From: Candidatus Ribeiella danica
Lineage (GTDB): Bacteria; Chloroflexota; Chloroflexia; Chloroflexales; Roseiflexaceae
Reading direction: 5' to 3'
DNA: 64,000 nt
Assembly: GCA_016717335.1 (NCBI GenBank)
Contig: JADKFS010000001.1
Coordinates: 3,162,001-3,226,000, forward strand
Shown here: positions 8,282 to 15,825 of the stretch, in pieces
Position numbering within the stretch: position 1 is the first letter of the stretch
Layout: every line of letters starts with the position of its first letter
Notes under the pieces: model-generated
Database searches by the model: none
Seen by the model: the letters and a program-made list of their open reading frames with translations, nothing else
What the model was told of the DNA's origin: nothing
Position numbers and translations under genes: made by a program

Positions 8282-9583
8282 CTACTTCTGGGCCAGCGTC
8301 TGGAGCACCTTGAGGGCGCGCACGAGCTGCGCGTCGTCGCTCTTGAGCAGCGCCTGCGGGTCGAGCAGCGCCGCGCCGGCCGGCGTGAGCGGCGCGACGT
8401 CGGGCGCCAGCGCCACCAGCTCGTCGGGCTCGATGCCCTTGCCGCGCACCACGTTGCCCTTTGGCGTGAGCCACTGGGTCGTGCCGATCCGCACCTGGGC
8501 GCCGTCGTTGAGGTTGAAGGTCCGCAGCACCGTGGCAGTGCCGAAGGTCGGCTCGCCGATCAGCCTGGCGCGGCCGGCGTCCTGGAGCGCGCCGGCCAGG
8601 ATCTCGGCCGAGCTGGCGCTGTTGTTGTTTACCAGCACCACCAGCGGCAGGTCGGTGGCCAGGCCGTCGCCGGTCGTCTTATAGGGCGTCTGCTTGCCTG
8701 CGCGATCTTGCTCCAGTAGCACGGTGGTCTCGGGCGGCAGAAACTGGCTCGCGACGCCGACCAGCTCGTTCACATAGCCGCCGGGGTTGTTGCGCAGGTC
8801 GAGCACGATCGAGCTGGCGCCCTGGGCGCGCGCGTCGGTCAGCGCCTGCTTGATCTCCTCGCTCGATCGCTCGGCGAACTGGTTCAGATGGATGAGCGCG
8901 ACCTTGTTCTGCAGCATGCGCCAGGAGACGCTCGGCAGGCTGATCTGGGCGCGCGTGATCGTGACATCGACGGGGTTGGGCTCGTCGACGTGCTGGATCG
9001 TCAGCGTGACGGTGGTATCTTTCGGGCCGCGCACCATGCGGCGCAGCTGCGCCACGGTGATCCCGCGCACCTCCGCGCCGTCGATCTTCAGGATCTGGTC
9101 GTTCGCGCGCAGGCCGGCCTGCTCGGCCGGAGACCCCTCGATCGGCTGAACGATGATCGGCTGGCCGTCGCGGACGTCGATGTAGGCGCCGATGCCCTCG
9201 AAGCGGCCCGACAGCTCCTCGCGCTCGGCCTTGGCGATCTCGGGCGAGAGGTAGCGCGTGTGCCCGTTGTCGCCAAGCGCGTCGAGCATGCCCTCGATCG
9301 CGCCATCGATCATCTTGTCGGGCACGACGGCGGCCGGGTCGACGTACTCATCCCTGGCGAGGTCCCAGGTCTTCCAGAAGTTCTCGAACTCGCCGCAGAT
9401 CTCGGGCGTCTCGGGGCAGGGGCTGGGCGCGCTGAACCACAGCGTCCCGAAGTAGCCGCCGCCCAGGCCGATCGCCAGCGTCAGCGCCAGCATCGGCACG
9501 ACCAGCCAGATCGGCAGCTGAATGCGCAGCGCCCGCGCTACGAGCGCTCGAATATCTGTCATCACGCGTGATACCTGTTCCAT
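8282..9583 (-). CDS. S41-family C-terminal processing peptidase (CtpA-like)
   Basis: 433 residues from ATG 9583 (GGCAGG ten nt upstream; ATG 9604 is an alternative). Membrane anchor (~20-45), S41 N-terminal helices, PDZ domain (GIGAYIDVRDGQPIIVQPIEGSPAEQAGLRANDQILKIDG), then the protease core with SIVLDLRNNPGGYVNELVGVASQFL and the nucleophile serine in VNNNSASSAEILAGALQD. In classical CtpA the next strand is TFGKGSVQ with the catalytic lysine; here it reads TFGTATVL, so that lysine is absent. The predicted topology places the protease outside the membrane, where it would process or degrade exported proteins. Confidence 0.9.
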   Translation of the reverse strand: MEQVSRVMTDIRALVARALRIQLPIWLVVPMLALTLAIGLGGGYFGTLWFSAPSPCPETPEICGEFENFWKTWDLARDEYVDPAAVVPDKMIDGAIEGMLDALGDNGHTRYLSPEIAKAEREELSGRFEGIGAYIDVRDGQPIIVQPIEGSPAEQAGLRANDQILKIDGAEVRGITVAQLRRMVRGPKDTTVTLTIQHVDEPNPVDVTITRAQISLPSVSWRMLQNKVALIHLNQFAERSSEEIKQALTDARAQGASSIVLDLRNNPGGYVNELVGVASQFLPPETTVLLEQDRAGKQTPYKTTGDGLATDLPLVVLVNNNSASSAEILAGALQDAGRARLIGEPTFGTATVLRTFNLNDGAQVRIGTTQWLTPKGNVVRGKGIEPDELVALAPDVAPLTPAGAALLDPQALLKSDDAQLVRALKVLQTLAQK

Positions 9584-9646
9584 GATTGTTTGCCTGCCGG
9601 TCATCGGTAATCGGTCTCGGCTATGACGAGCGGCGGTCGTCACAGT

Positions 9647-9655
9647 AGTATACCA
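9647..9655 (-). promoter_or_regulatory. Extended -10 promoter for the ctpA-like gene
   Basis: Minus strand TGGTATACT (TGn plus TATACT), about 60 nt upstream of the start codon. No good -35 is seen, as allowed for extended -10 promoters. Confidence 0.4.
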
Positions 9656-9783
9656 TCCTGGGGTGGGTTTTGGATGAGGGAATCGTGAGTCGGGTGCGCC
9701 GCCCGGACTCTTTCCGGGGCGCTGCGCCCCCGGCCCACCGCCCGAGGGAACCCTTGCCGGTTCAAGACGCTCCGCCAGATTTC

Positions 9784-10020
9784 TTCCGGGGCGCTGCGCC
9801 CCCGGCCCCCCGCCCGGGGAACCCGCGCCGGTTCCCCGGCCCCCTCCGGCAAAGGATGCCGGTGGCATTTCATGCATCGTGGCGCATGCCCATCCACATT
9901 CCTGCGGAGTGAGTTGTCTCCCACCGCGCGTGGATTCAGCCGGGCACGCGCGTCAAGCCTTGCAGACGAGACGGCATCTTTTTGGGGTCCAGGGGCGCAC
10001 GCCCCGGCCGGGGGGCAGGG
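9784..10020 (+). repeat. Composite dispersed repeat, copy 1
   Basis: Order: TTCCGGGGCGCTGCGCCC hairpin, CCCTCCGGCAAA, a diverged core containing GTGGCGCATGCCCATC and TGGATTCAGCCGGGCA, then GGTCCAGGGGCGCACGCCCC. The same order occurs on the minus strand at 50452 to 50244. The hairpin ends are nearly identical while the core is diverged. Confidence 0.75.
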
Positions 10021-10097
10021 GCGCGCAGCCCCATAGCTAAAGGGGGGGCCCTGGGGCCGGGGCGCAGCCCGGGGCGGGCGCGGCCCGCAAGGGATCG

Positions 10098-11033
10098 CTA
10101 GCCGCCCAGGCGCTCGTCCGGCTGCGGGCGCAGCCCGCGCCGCCAGTCATCCGCGGCCATCGGGCGCTTGCCGGCCGGCTGAACGCTGATCAGCTCAAGC
10201 GCGCCCGCGCCGGTGGCGACCCAGGGGCCGACCCGCTCGGGCAGGAGCGTGCCGGGCGCATCCGCGCCGGCCCAGCCGGGGTGCGCTCGCGCCGCGACGA
10301 TCTTGAGCGGCTGGCCGCGCCAGGTGGTCTGCGCGCCCGGCCAGGGGTCGTAGGCGCGGGTCATCCGCTCGATCTGGGCCGCCGCCGCGCCCCAGTCGAT
10401 CAGCCCGTCGGATTTCTGCAGCATCTTGGTGTAGGTCGCCTGGCTATCGTCCTGCGGCGTCGGCACGAGCGCGCCGGCGGCGAACTGCGCCAGCGCCTCG
10501 ACCAGCATCGCGGAGCCGAGCCGGAACAGCTCGGCCGTCAGCGGCTCGGCGCGCGCGTCGGGCGGCAGCGGCACCCGCCGCTGCGCCAGGATCGGCCCGC
10601 TGTCCATCTTGGCGTCCAGCAGCATCACCGTCACGCCGGTCTCGCTGTCGCCGGCCAGGATCGCGCCCTCCACCGGCGTCGGCCCGCGGTGGCGCGGCAG
10701 CAGCGAGGGGTGAATGTTCAGGTAGCCGAGCGGCGGGATCACCAGGACCTGCCTGCGCAGGATCTCGCCGTAGGCCGCGACGACGCCCACGTCGGGCCGC
10801 AGCGCCGCGATCTGCTCGGCGACGGCCGGGTCGCGCAGAGTCTCGGGCTGGAGCAGCGGGATGCCCAGCGCCAGCGCGGCGCGCTTGACCGGCGGCGGCT
10901 CGGGGGTGCGGCTGCGGCCGGCCGGCCGGTCGGGCTGGGTGATCACGCCGACGACCTCGTAGTGCGAGTCGCGCGCGAGCGCGTCGAGGGGGAGCACGGC
11001 GAAGCCTGGGGTTCCCAAAAAAAGCACTCGCAT
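10098..11033 (-). CDS. fmt: Methionyl-tRNA formyltransferase
   Basis: Formylates Met-tRNAfMet with 10-formyl-THF for translation initiation. 311 residues. N-terminal formyltransferase fold: MRVLFLGTPGFAV, the catalytic Asn-His loop in NIHPSLLPRHRGPTPVEGAI, and the catalytic aspartate in MLLDAKMDSGPIL. The C-terminal tRNA-binding domain (KIVAARAHPG...) follows. ATG at 11033 follows AGGAGA at 9 nt. The usual partner def is not adjacent. Confidence 0.96.
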   Translation of the reverse strand: MRVLFLGTPGFAVLPLDALARDSHYEVVGVITQPDRPAGRSRTPEPPPVKRAALALGIPLLQPETLRDPAVAEQIAALRPDVGVVAAYGEILRRQVLVIPPLGYLNIHPSLLPRHRGPTPVEGAILAGDSETGVTVMLLDAKMDSGPILAQRRVPLPPDARAEPLTAELFRLGSAMLVEALAQFAAGALVPTPQDDSQATYTKMLQKSDGLIDWGAAAAQIERMTRAYDPWPGAQTTWRGQPLKIVAARAHPGWAGADAPGTLLPERVGPWVATGAGALELISVQPAGKRPMAADDWRRGLRPQPDERLGG

Positions 11034-11069
11034 TCGCTGTATTCTCCTGGGGCTGAATAAGGTTCTCTA

Positions 11070-11099
11070 TTGCATGCGCTGCGCGGCCTGTAGTATAAT
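11070..11099 (+). promoter_or_regulatory. Sigma-70-type promoter for the dehydrogenase operon
   Basis: -35 TTGCAT (11070-11075), 18-nt spacer, -10 TATAAT (11094-11099), in the divergent region between fmt and the dehydrogenase gene; the leader is about 115 nt. A second TATACT (11154-11159) lies closer to the gene without a good -35. Confidence 0.55.
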
Positions 11100-11222
11100 G
11101 CAACAACGCGGTGCGGCATAGCGCAATCTGATGCGCCGTTCCGGCAAGAATAGTATACTGTTCTTCGCTGGCGGCACGCAAGCGCCGCACAGCCATCTGA
11201 ACTTCCTCACGTTGGTGCAGCT

Positions 11223-12254
11223 ATGCAGGCGCTCCTGTTTGATGGTCAGCTGCGGCTGGCGCGCGATTACCCCGATCCGGCGCTGCGGCCCGGCGAGGCA
11301 TTGATTCACCCCACCCTGGCCGGTATCTGCAATACCGATGTCGAGATCACGCGCGGCTACATGGGCTTTCGCGGCGTGCTCGGGCATGAGTTCGTGGGGG
11401 AGGTCGTGGCGTGCGACGATCGCGGGTGGGTCGGCCGGCGGGTGGTCGGCGAGATCAACGCGGCCTGCCGCAGCTGCGCGGCCTGCGCGCGCGGCGACGA
11501 GAGCCACTGCCCAAACCGGACGACGCTCGGGATCGACCGGCGCGACGGGGTGATGGCCGACCTGTTCAGCCTGCCGATCAGCTGCCTGCACGAGGTCCCG
11601 CCCACGGTCTCGGATGCGGCGGCGGTTTTCACCGAGCCGCTGGCCGCCGCGCTCGAGATCCTCGAGCGCGCGCATATCCGCCCGACCGAGCGGGTCGCCG
11701 TCGTCGGCGACGGCAAGCTGGGCCTGCTGTGCGCCCAGGCGCTGCGGCTGCCCGGCTGCGAGGTCGTGGTCGTCGGGCGCCACCCGGAGCGGTGGGAGCT
11801 GCTGCATACGCTGGGGATTGCGACAGCCGACTCTGAAACATTAGCGCTTTCTGATAAGGTGACAAGGTGGCAAGGTGACCGGGTGCATTCGCAAGCAGAC
11901 TTCACCCCCTCACCCCCTCACCCCCTCACCTTGTCAAATGGCTTCGACGTGGTGGTCGACTGCACCGGCCAGCCCTCCGGCCTGGCGATCGCGCGCCGGC
12001 TGGTGCGACCGCGCGGCAGGCTGGTGCTGAAGAGCACCTTCGCCGCCGAGTCCGGGCTCAACCTGAGCATGCTGGTGGTGGACGAGATAGCGCTGCTGGG
12101 ATCGCGCTGTGGGCCGTTTGCCCCGGCACTGCGCTTGCTCGAACGAGGGCTGGTGCTGACCGAACCGTTGATCGCGGGGCGCTTCGCGCTGTCGGATGGC
12201 TTGAGCGCATTCCAGGCGGCAGCCGGCCGCCTCAAAGTACTGCTGGAGGTCTAG
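11223..12254 (+). CDS. Zinc-dependent MDR alcohol/polyol dehydrogenase
   Basis: 343 residues of the medium-chain dehydrogenase family. GroES-like domain with catalytic zinc ligands in GICNTD and GHEF, and a structural-zinc cysteine set in CRSCAACARGDESHC. The Rossmann domain has VAVVGDGKLGLLCAQ and, after a gap, GFDVVVDCTG. Residues ~212-239 are not family sequence: they are the in-frame translation of a short-tandem-repeat hairpin (11857-11936) that has entered a surface loop between two Rossmann strands. The frame stays open and the fold on both sides is intact, so the enzyme may still work. First gene of an operon with the SPFH and PfkB genes. Substrate unknown. Confidence 0.88.
   Translation: MQALLFDGQLRLARDYPDPALRPGEALIHPTLAGICNTDVEITRGYMGFRGVLGHEFVGEVVACDDRGWVGRRVVGEINAACRSCAACARGDESHCPNRTTLGIDRRDGVMADLFSLPISCLHEVPPTVSDAAAVFTEPLAAALEILERAHIRPTERVAVVGDGKLGLLCAQALRLPGCEVVVVGRHPERWELLHTLGIATADSETLALSDKVTRWQGDRVHSQADFTPSPPHPLTLSNGFDVVVDCTGQPSGLAIARRLVRPRGRLVLKSTFAAESGLNLSMLVVDEIALLGSRCGPFAPALRLLERGLVLTEPLIAGRFALSDGLSAFQAAAGRLKVLLEV
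11857..11936. repeat. Short-tandem-repeat hairpin inside a coding sequence
   Basis: Left arm built of GGTGACAAGGTGGCAAGGTGACC-like units; right arm of three TCACCCCC units ending CACCTTGTCA. TGACAAGGTG at the left end is the reverse complement of CACCTTGTCA at the right end. About 79 bp, in frame within the dehydrogenase gene. The same units occur between genes at 21350-21476, 26401-26478 and 55194-55295. Confidence 0.8.
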
Positions 12255-13442
12255 ATGGCAATCAGAAACGTTGCCGCTACCGCCGTCCTGGGGCTCCTGT
12301 TTGTCTCGCTCGTGGTGATCTACCTGATGATTCCCCAGAACACCCTGGTCACCTTCCTGAGCCTGCTGATCATGCTTGTCAGCCTGATCGTCGCGCAGAG
12401 CCGCAGCTGGCGAGACATTGGGATCATGGCGGTGTTCGCCGGGCTGGTCTCGCTGGTCGCGGCCGGGCTGGTCGGGAACGCGGTGTTTGGCGGCGCCGGG
12501 CGGATCATCGTCCCGCTGGTCTGGCTGGTGATCCTGTTCGCGATGTTTACGTCGTCGCAGCGGGCGCTGCTACCGGTGCCGCGCGATCGGGCGATCCTGG
12601 TTGTCAATCGCTTCACCGGCACGGCCCACGCGGCCGAGGGCCCGATCGCCCCGCCGCTGATACCGGGCGTCGAGCAGCAGCTCGCGGTCATCCCGCTGTA
12701 CGAGCTGAGCACCGACAAGCGCGTCGACAAGATCAACACGCGCGCGCGCCACAATATCGACGGGATCGAGGTGCACATCCACTACCAGGTCAAGGAGGCC
12801 TCGCGCGCGCTGGGCGGCATCCCGAACCGCAGCCAGGCCCAGAATCAGATCGCGAAGGACCTGAACAAGGATCTGCGCGAGGCGCGCCTGGACGTCACGT
12901 TCTGGGAGAAGCTGCTCAACCACCAGATGGAGCTCGAGGTCGAGGACATCGTCCGCTCGGTGATCTACAACAACGTGATCGCGCAGAACGCGCTCGAGAT
13001 CTACAACAAGCGCGAGGAGCTGGCCGAGGCGACCAAGCTCCAGCTGAGCAAGCTGGTCCACCGCTGGGGCATCGAGATCATCGACCTGGAGTTCGATCGG
13101 ATCGACGTCAACCCTGATGTGTTCAAGGGCATCAATAAGGCGTTCGTGCGCGAGGACGAAACCCTCCTCGAAAAGATCAAGGCCGAGCGCGAGGCCAGCC
13201 ACATCCGGCTGGTCGGCGAGGCGCGGACCGAGGCCGAGACCAAGCGCATCACCCAGATGATCCAGACGCTCAGGGAGACCGGGGCCGATCTATCGGCCGA
13301 CGACCTGCGCGATATTGTGATCGACGCCATCCGCTACACCACCGAGATGAATATGGAGAGCGCGTTCATGCGCGCGATACCCGAGCCCGCGCCGGCGCCC
13401 AAGCCGGCCGGCGATTCGAAGGATAATGGCAGCAAGAAGTGA
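12255..13442 (+). CDS. SPFH/band-7 (stomatin/flotillin-like) membrane protein
   Basis: 395 residues. Three or four membrane segments (residues ~8-105), then an SPFH domain (LPVPRDRAILVVNRFTG ... GVEQQLAVIPLYELSTDKRVDKINTRARHNIDGIEVHIHYQVKEA) and a charged coiled-coil stretch (IKAEREASHIRLVGEARTEAETKRI), ending in a Pro/Lys-rich tail. SPFH proteins oligomerise in membranes and organise microdomains or proteases. The ATG directly follows the stop of the upstream gene with GGAGG overlapping it, so translation is coupled. The tail overlaps the next gene by 17 nt. Confidence 0.88.
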   Translation: MAIRNVAATAVLGLLFVSLVVIYLMIPQNTLVTFLSLLIMLVSLIVAQSRSWRDIGIMAVFAGLVSLVAAGLVGNAVFGGAGRIIVPLVWLVILFAMFTSSQRALLPVPRDRAILVVNRFTGTAHAAEGPIAPPLIPGVEQQLAVIPLYELSTDKRVDKINTRARHNIDGIEVHIHYQVKEASRALGGIPNRSQAQNQIAKDLNKDLREARLDVTFWEKLLNHQMELEVEDIVRSVIYNNVIAQNALEIYNKREELAEATKLQLSKLVHRWGIEIIDLEFDRIDVNPDVFKGINKAFVREDETLLEKIKAEREASHIRLVGEARTEAETKRITQMIQTLRETGADLSADDLRDIVIDAIRYTTEMNMESAFMRAIPEPAPAPKPAGDSKDNGSKK

Positions 13443-14373
13443 CCACAGCCGGGCGCCCGAGATCGTGGTCGTCGGCGCGGCCTGCCTGGATGTGAAGGGG
13501 CAGATCGGCGGCGATATCGTCGCCGGCACCTCCAACCCCGGCGACGTGCGCGTCAGCGTGGGCGGCTGCGCGCGCAACGTGGCCGAGAACCTGGCGCGCC
13601 TGGGGATGACAACCGCGCTGCTCAGCGTCGTGTGCCAGGATGATTTCGGGCGCACGATCGTCGGGCAGACCGAGCGGGCCGGGGTCGATACCGACCACGT
13701 GCTGATCAGCTGCGATCAGCACTCCGCGGCCTATATGGCGCTGCTGAGCGGCCAGGGCACCTTGCTGGTGGGAGTGGACGACACTACGGCCATCGCCGCG
13801 CTGACGCCGGCGTATATCGCCGATCATGCAGATCTGCTCGAGCGCGCGCGGATGGTGGTGCTCGACGCGAACGTGCCGGTGGAGACGGCCGCGGCGCTGC
13901 TGGCGATCTGCCGGGCGGCGGGGGTGCCGGTCGCGCTCGATCCGGTCGCCTACGCGCCGGCGCTGCGCTACCGCGCGCTGGCCGGCGCATTCTACCTGGC
14001 GACGCCGAACACGGTCGAGGCGCAGGCCCTGACGGGGCTGCCGGTGGCCGACGCGGCGCAGGGCACGCTGGCGGCCAAGCAGCTGATCGCGGCAGGGGTC
14101 GAGATCGCGATCATCACGCTCGGCGACGCGGGGCTGGTCTACGCGACGCCCGAGTCGAGCGGCTACGTCCCGGCGATCGAGGTCGAGATCGTCGACCCGA
14201 CCGGCGCCGGCGACGCGCTGACCGCCGCGGTGATCTACGCGCTCCTGAACGATATCCCGGTCGATGAGGCGGTGCGCCTGGGAGTGAGCGCCGCGACGCT
14301 GACGCTTCGGTCGTCCGACACCGTGCGACAGGACTTGAGTCTGGAGAGTCTGTACGCGCAGCTCGTTATCTAA
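13426..14373 (+). CDS. PfkB-family carbohydrate/nucleoside kinase
   Basis: 315 residues with the ribokinase fold. VVVGAACLDVKG at the N-terminus, substrate loop VSVGGCARNVAENLARLG, and the catalytic aspartate/anion-hole motif VDPTGAGDALTAAVIYAL. The GGxxRNVAENLARLG loop is like that of pseudouridine kinases (PsuK), which would phosphorylate free pseudouridine; this is only a suggestion because no psuG is adjacent. The start overlaps the SPFH gene by 17 nt. Last gene of the operon; a tandem-repeat hairpin follows at once. Confidence 0.88.
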   Translation: MAARSDHSRAPEIVVVGAACLDVKGQIGGDIVAGTSNPGDVRVSVGGCARNVAENLARLGMTTALLSVVCQDDFGRTIVGQTERAGVDTDHVLISCDQHSAAYMALLSGQGTLLVGVDDTTAIAALTPAYIADHADLLERARMVVLDANVPVETAAALLAICRAAGVPVALDPVAYAPALRYRALAGAFYLATPNTVEAQALTGLPVADAAQGTLAAKQLIAAGVEIAIITLGDAGLVYATPESSGYVPAIEVEIVDPTGAGDALTAAVIYALLNDIPVDEAVRLGVSAATLTLRSSDTVRQDLSLESLYAQLVI

Positions 14374-14377
14374 TGAA

Positions 14378-14466
14378 GTTTTGAGTTTTGAGTTTTGAGT
14401 TTTGAGTTGCCAGATGTCGACACTAGCTCAAAACTCATAACTCATAACTCATAATTCAAAACTCAC
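14378..14466. repeat. Short-tandem-repeat hairpin, unit GAGTTTT
   Basis: Three to four GAGTTTT units, a 24-nt spacer (GCCAGATGTCGACACTAGCT), then units AAAACTC/ATAACTC, so the two halves pair. It fills the gap between the PfkB stop and the regulator start. Same unit and layout as at 61701-61776. Confidence 0.9.
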
Positions 14467-14472
14467 TACGTT

Positions 14473-15783
14473 ATGACACGCATCCTGATAGCGGACGACG
14501 AATCGGCTGTACGGCAGCTGCTCGAGCTGGTGCTTACCGGCCAGGGCTACGAGGTGGCGTTGGCGACCAACGGCGAGCAGCTTGTGCGCATGGCCCAGGA
14601 GCGCGTGCCGGACCTGGTGCTGATCGATTTGATGATGCCGCAGCTCGACGGGTACGAGGCCATCCGCCAGCTGCGCAACGATACGCGCACCGCCCATCTG
14701 CCGATGCTGATTCTGACGGCAAAATCGACCCTTGAGGATGTCGTGATCGGGTTCGAGACCGGCGCGGACGACTATATCACCAAGCCATTCAACATTCCCG
14801 AGCTGCTGGCGCGGATCAAGAGCCACCTGCGGCGCGCCAATCAGCAGCCCGTGCGCAACCCGCTAACCGGCCTGCCAGGCAACATCCTCCTGACCGAGGA
14901 GCTCAAGTATCGTCTCAGCCAGCCCGAGCTGTTCGCGTACCTGTACGTCGACCTCGACAACTTCAAGGCGTTCAACGACACCTATGGTCCGGCGCGCGGC
15001 GACCGCGTGATCAAGCTGCTGGCCCAGGTGCTCAGCGAAGCGGTCGAGCAGTACGGCAGCGGCGCCGACTTCATCGGGCATTTCGGCGGCGACGATTTTG
15101 CGATCTTGACCACGCCCGACTTGCTCGATACGGTCTGCGAACATATCATCAGCCTGTTCGACGAGCGGGTGCGGCTGCTGTACGACCCCGAGGATCGCGC
15201 GCGCGGCTACCTGCACGGCGCCGACCGGCAGGGCGCGCCGCGCCGGTTCCCGATCATCACGATCTCGATCGGGGTCGCGACCAACCGCCACCGTGGGTTC
15301 AGCGATCACGACGAGCTGAGCCGGATCGCCGCCGAGATGAAGCAGTTCGCCAAGCAAGAGTCCGGCAGCTCGTACGCGGTCGACGTGCGGGGCAAGCGCG
15401 AGCTGCCGATCCCCGAGGAGCGGCGCGGCAGCAAGCTGCCGACGGCGCTGCTGATCATTCATGATCTGGAGCTGCGCAAGCTCCTCCGCACGGTGCTCAA
15501 GAATCATGGCTACCGGACCCTCGAGGCGCCGGGCGTGCTCGAGGCCGATGCGCTGCTGGCGTACGAGCCCGATCTGACGCTGATCCTGGCCGACGCGCGC
15601 CTGGGCGATCAGCTGTGGGAGATGGCCGACGAGCTGGCGATCGAGATGCCGGACGTGCCGCTCGCGGCGCTGATCTCCAACGCTCAGGACGAGGCGCTCG
15701 GCCGAGCCCACGGGGTGCGGGCTTTTCTGCAGCAGCCTTTCGATGAGCAGCAGGTTCATTCATTGATCGACCAGCTGGTGTAG
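14473..15783 (+). CDS. Response regulator: receiver, GGDEF-like, receiver-like domains
   Basis: 436 residues. Receiver 1 (1-120): acidic pair ADDE, phosphoacceptor aspartate in VLIDLMMPQLDG, switch threonine LILTAKS and lysine TKPF, all intact. GGDEF-like domain (~128-300): NPLTGLPGN, YVDLDNFKAFND and GGDDF in place of GG(D/E)EF, so cyclase activity is uncertain. Receiver 2 (~315-436) is degenerate: IIHDLELR, no clear phosphoacceptor, and LQQPF where KPF is expected. No histidine kinase gene is adjacent. The gene is followed 42 nt later by a large TPR gene in the same direction. Confidence 0.88.
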   Translation: MTRILIADDESAVRQLLELVLTGQGYEVALATNGEQLVRMAQERVPDLVLIDLMMPQLDGYEAIRQLRNDTRTAHLPMLILTAKSTLEDVVIGFETGADDYITKPFNIPELLARIKSHLRRANQQPVRNPLTGLPGNILLTEELKYRLSQPELFAYLYVDLDNFKAFNDTYGPARGDRVIKLLAQVLSEAVEQYGSGADFIGHFGGDDFAILTTPDLLDTVCEHIISLFDERVRLLYDPEDRARGYLHGADRQGAPRRFPIITISIGVATNRHRGFSDHDELSRIAAEMKQFAKQESGSSYAVDVRGKRELPIPEERRGSKLPTALLIIHDLELRKLLRTVLKNHGYRTLEAPGVLEADALLAYEPDLTLILADARLGDQLWEMADELAIEMPDVPLAALISNAQDEALGRAHGVRAFLQQPFDEQQVHSLIDQLV

Positions 15784-15825
15784 CTTCCGGTGGGCACCAA
15801 TCCACCGGCCATGCAGGAATGATCT

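Larger units (their letters stand above)
9605..10097. other. 493-bp gene-free region made of repeats
   Basis: Apart from the ctpA promoter, it holds two direct copies (9712-9780, 9784-9850) of a unit starting TTCCGGGGCGCTGCGCCC, a less G/C-rich core (9851-9975), and a hairpin block GGGGCGCACGCCCCGGCC (from ~9986). The second unit, core and end block reappear inverted at 50244-50452. A short ORF inside (ATG 9856) is not supported as a gene. Confidence 0.6.

Noticed and set aside
9584..9877. Extension of the ctpA-like gene into the 9.6-9.9 kb repeats
   Set aside because: The added residues are translations of the TTCCGGGGCGC repeat and would precede the membrane anchor; a promoter and starts at 9583/9604 fit better.
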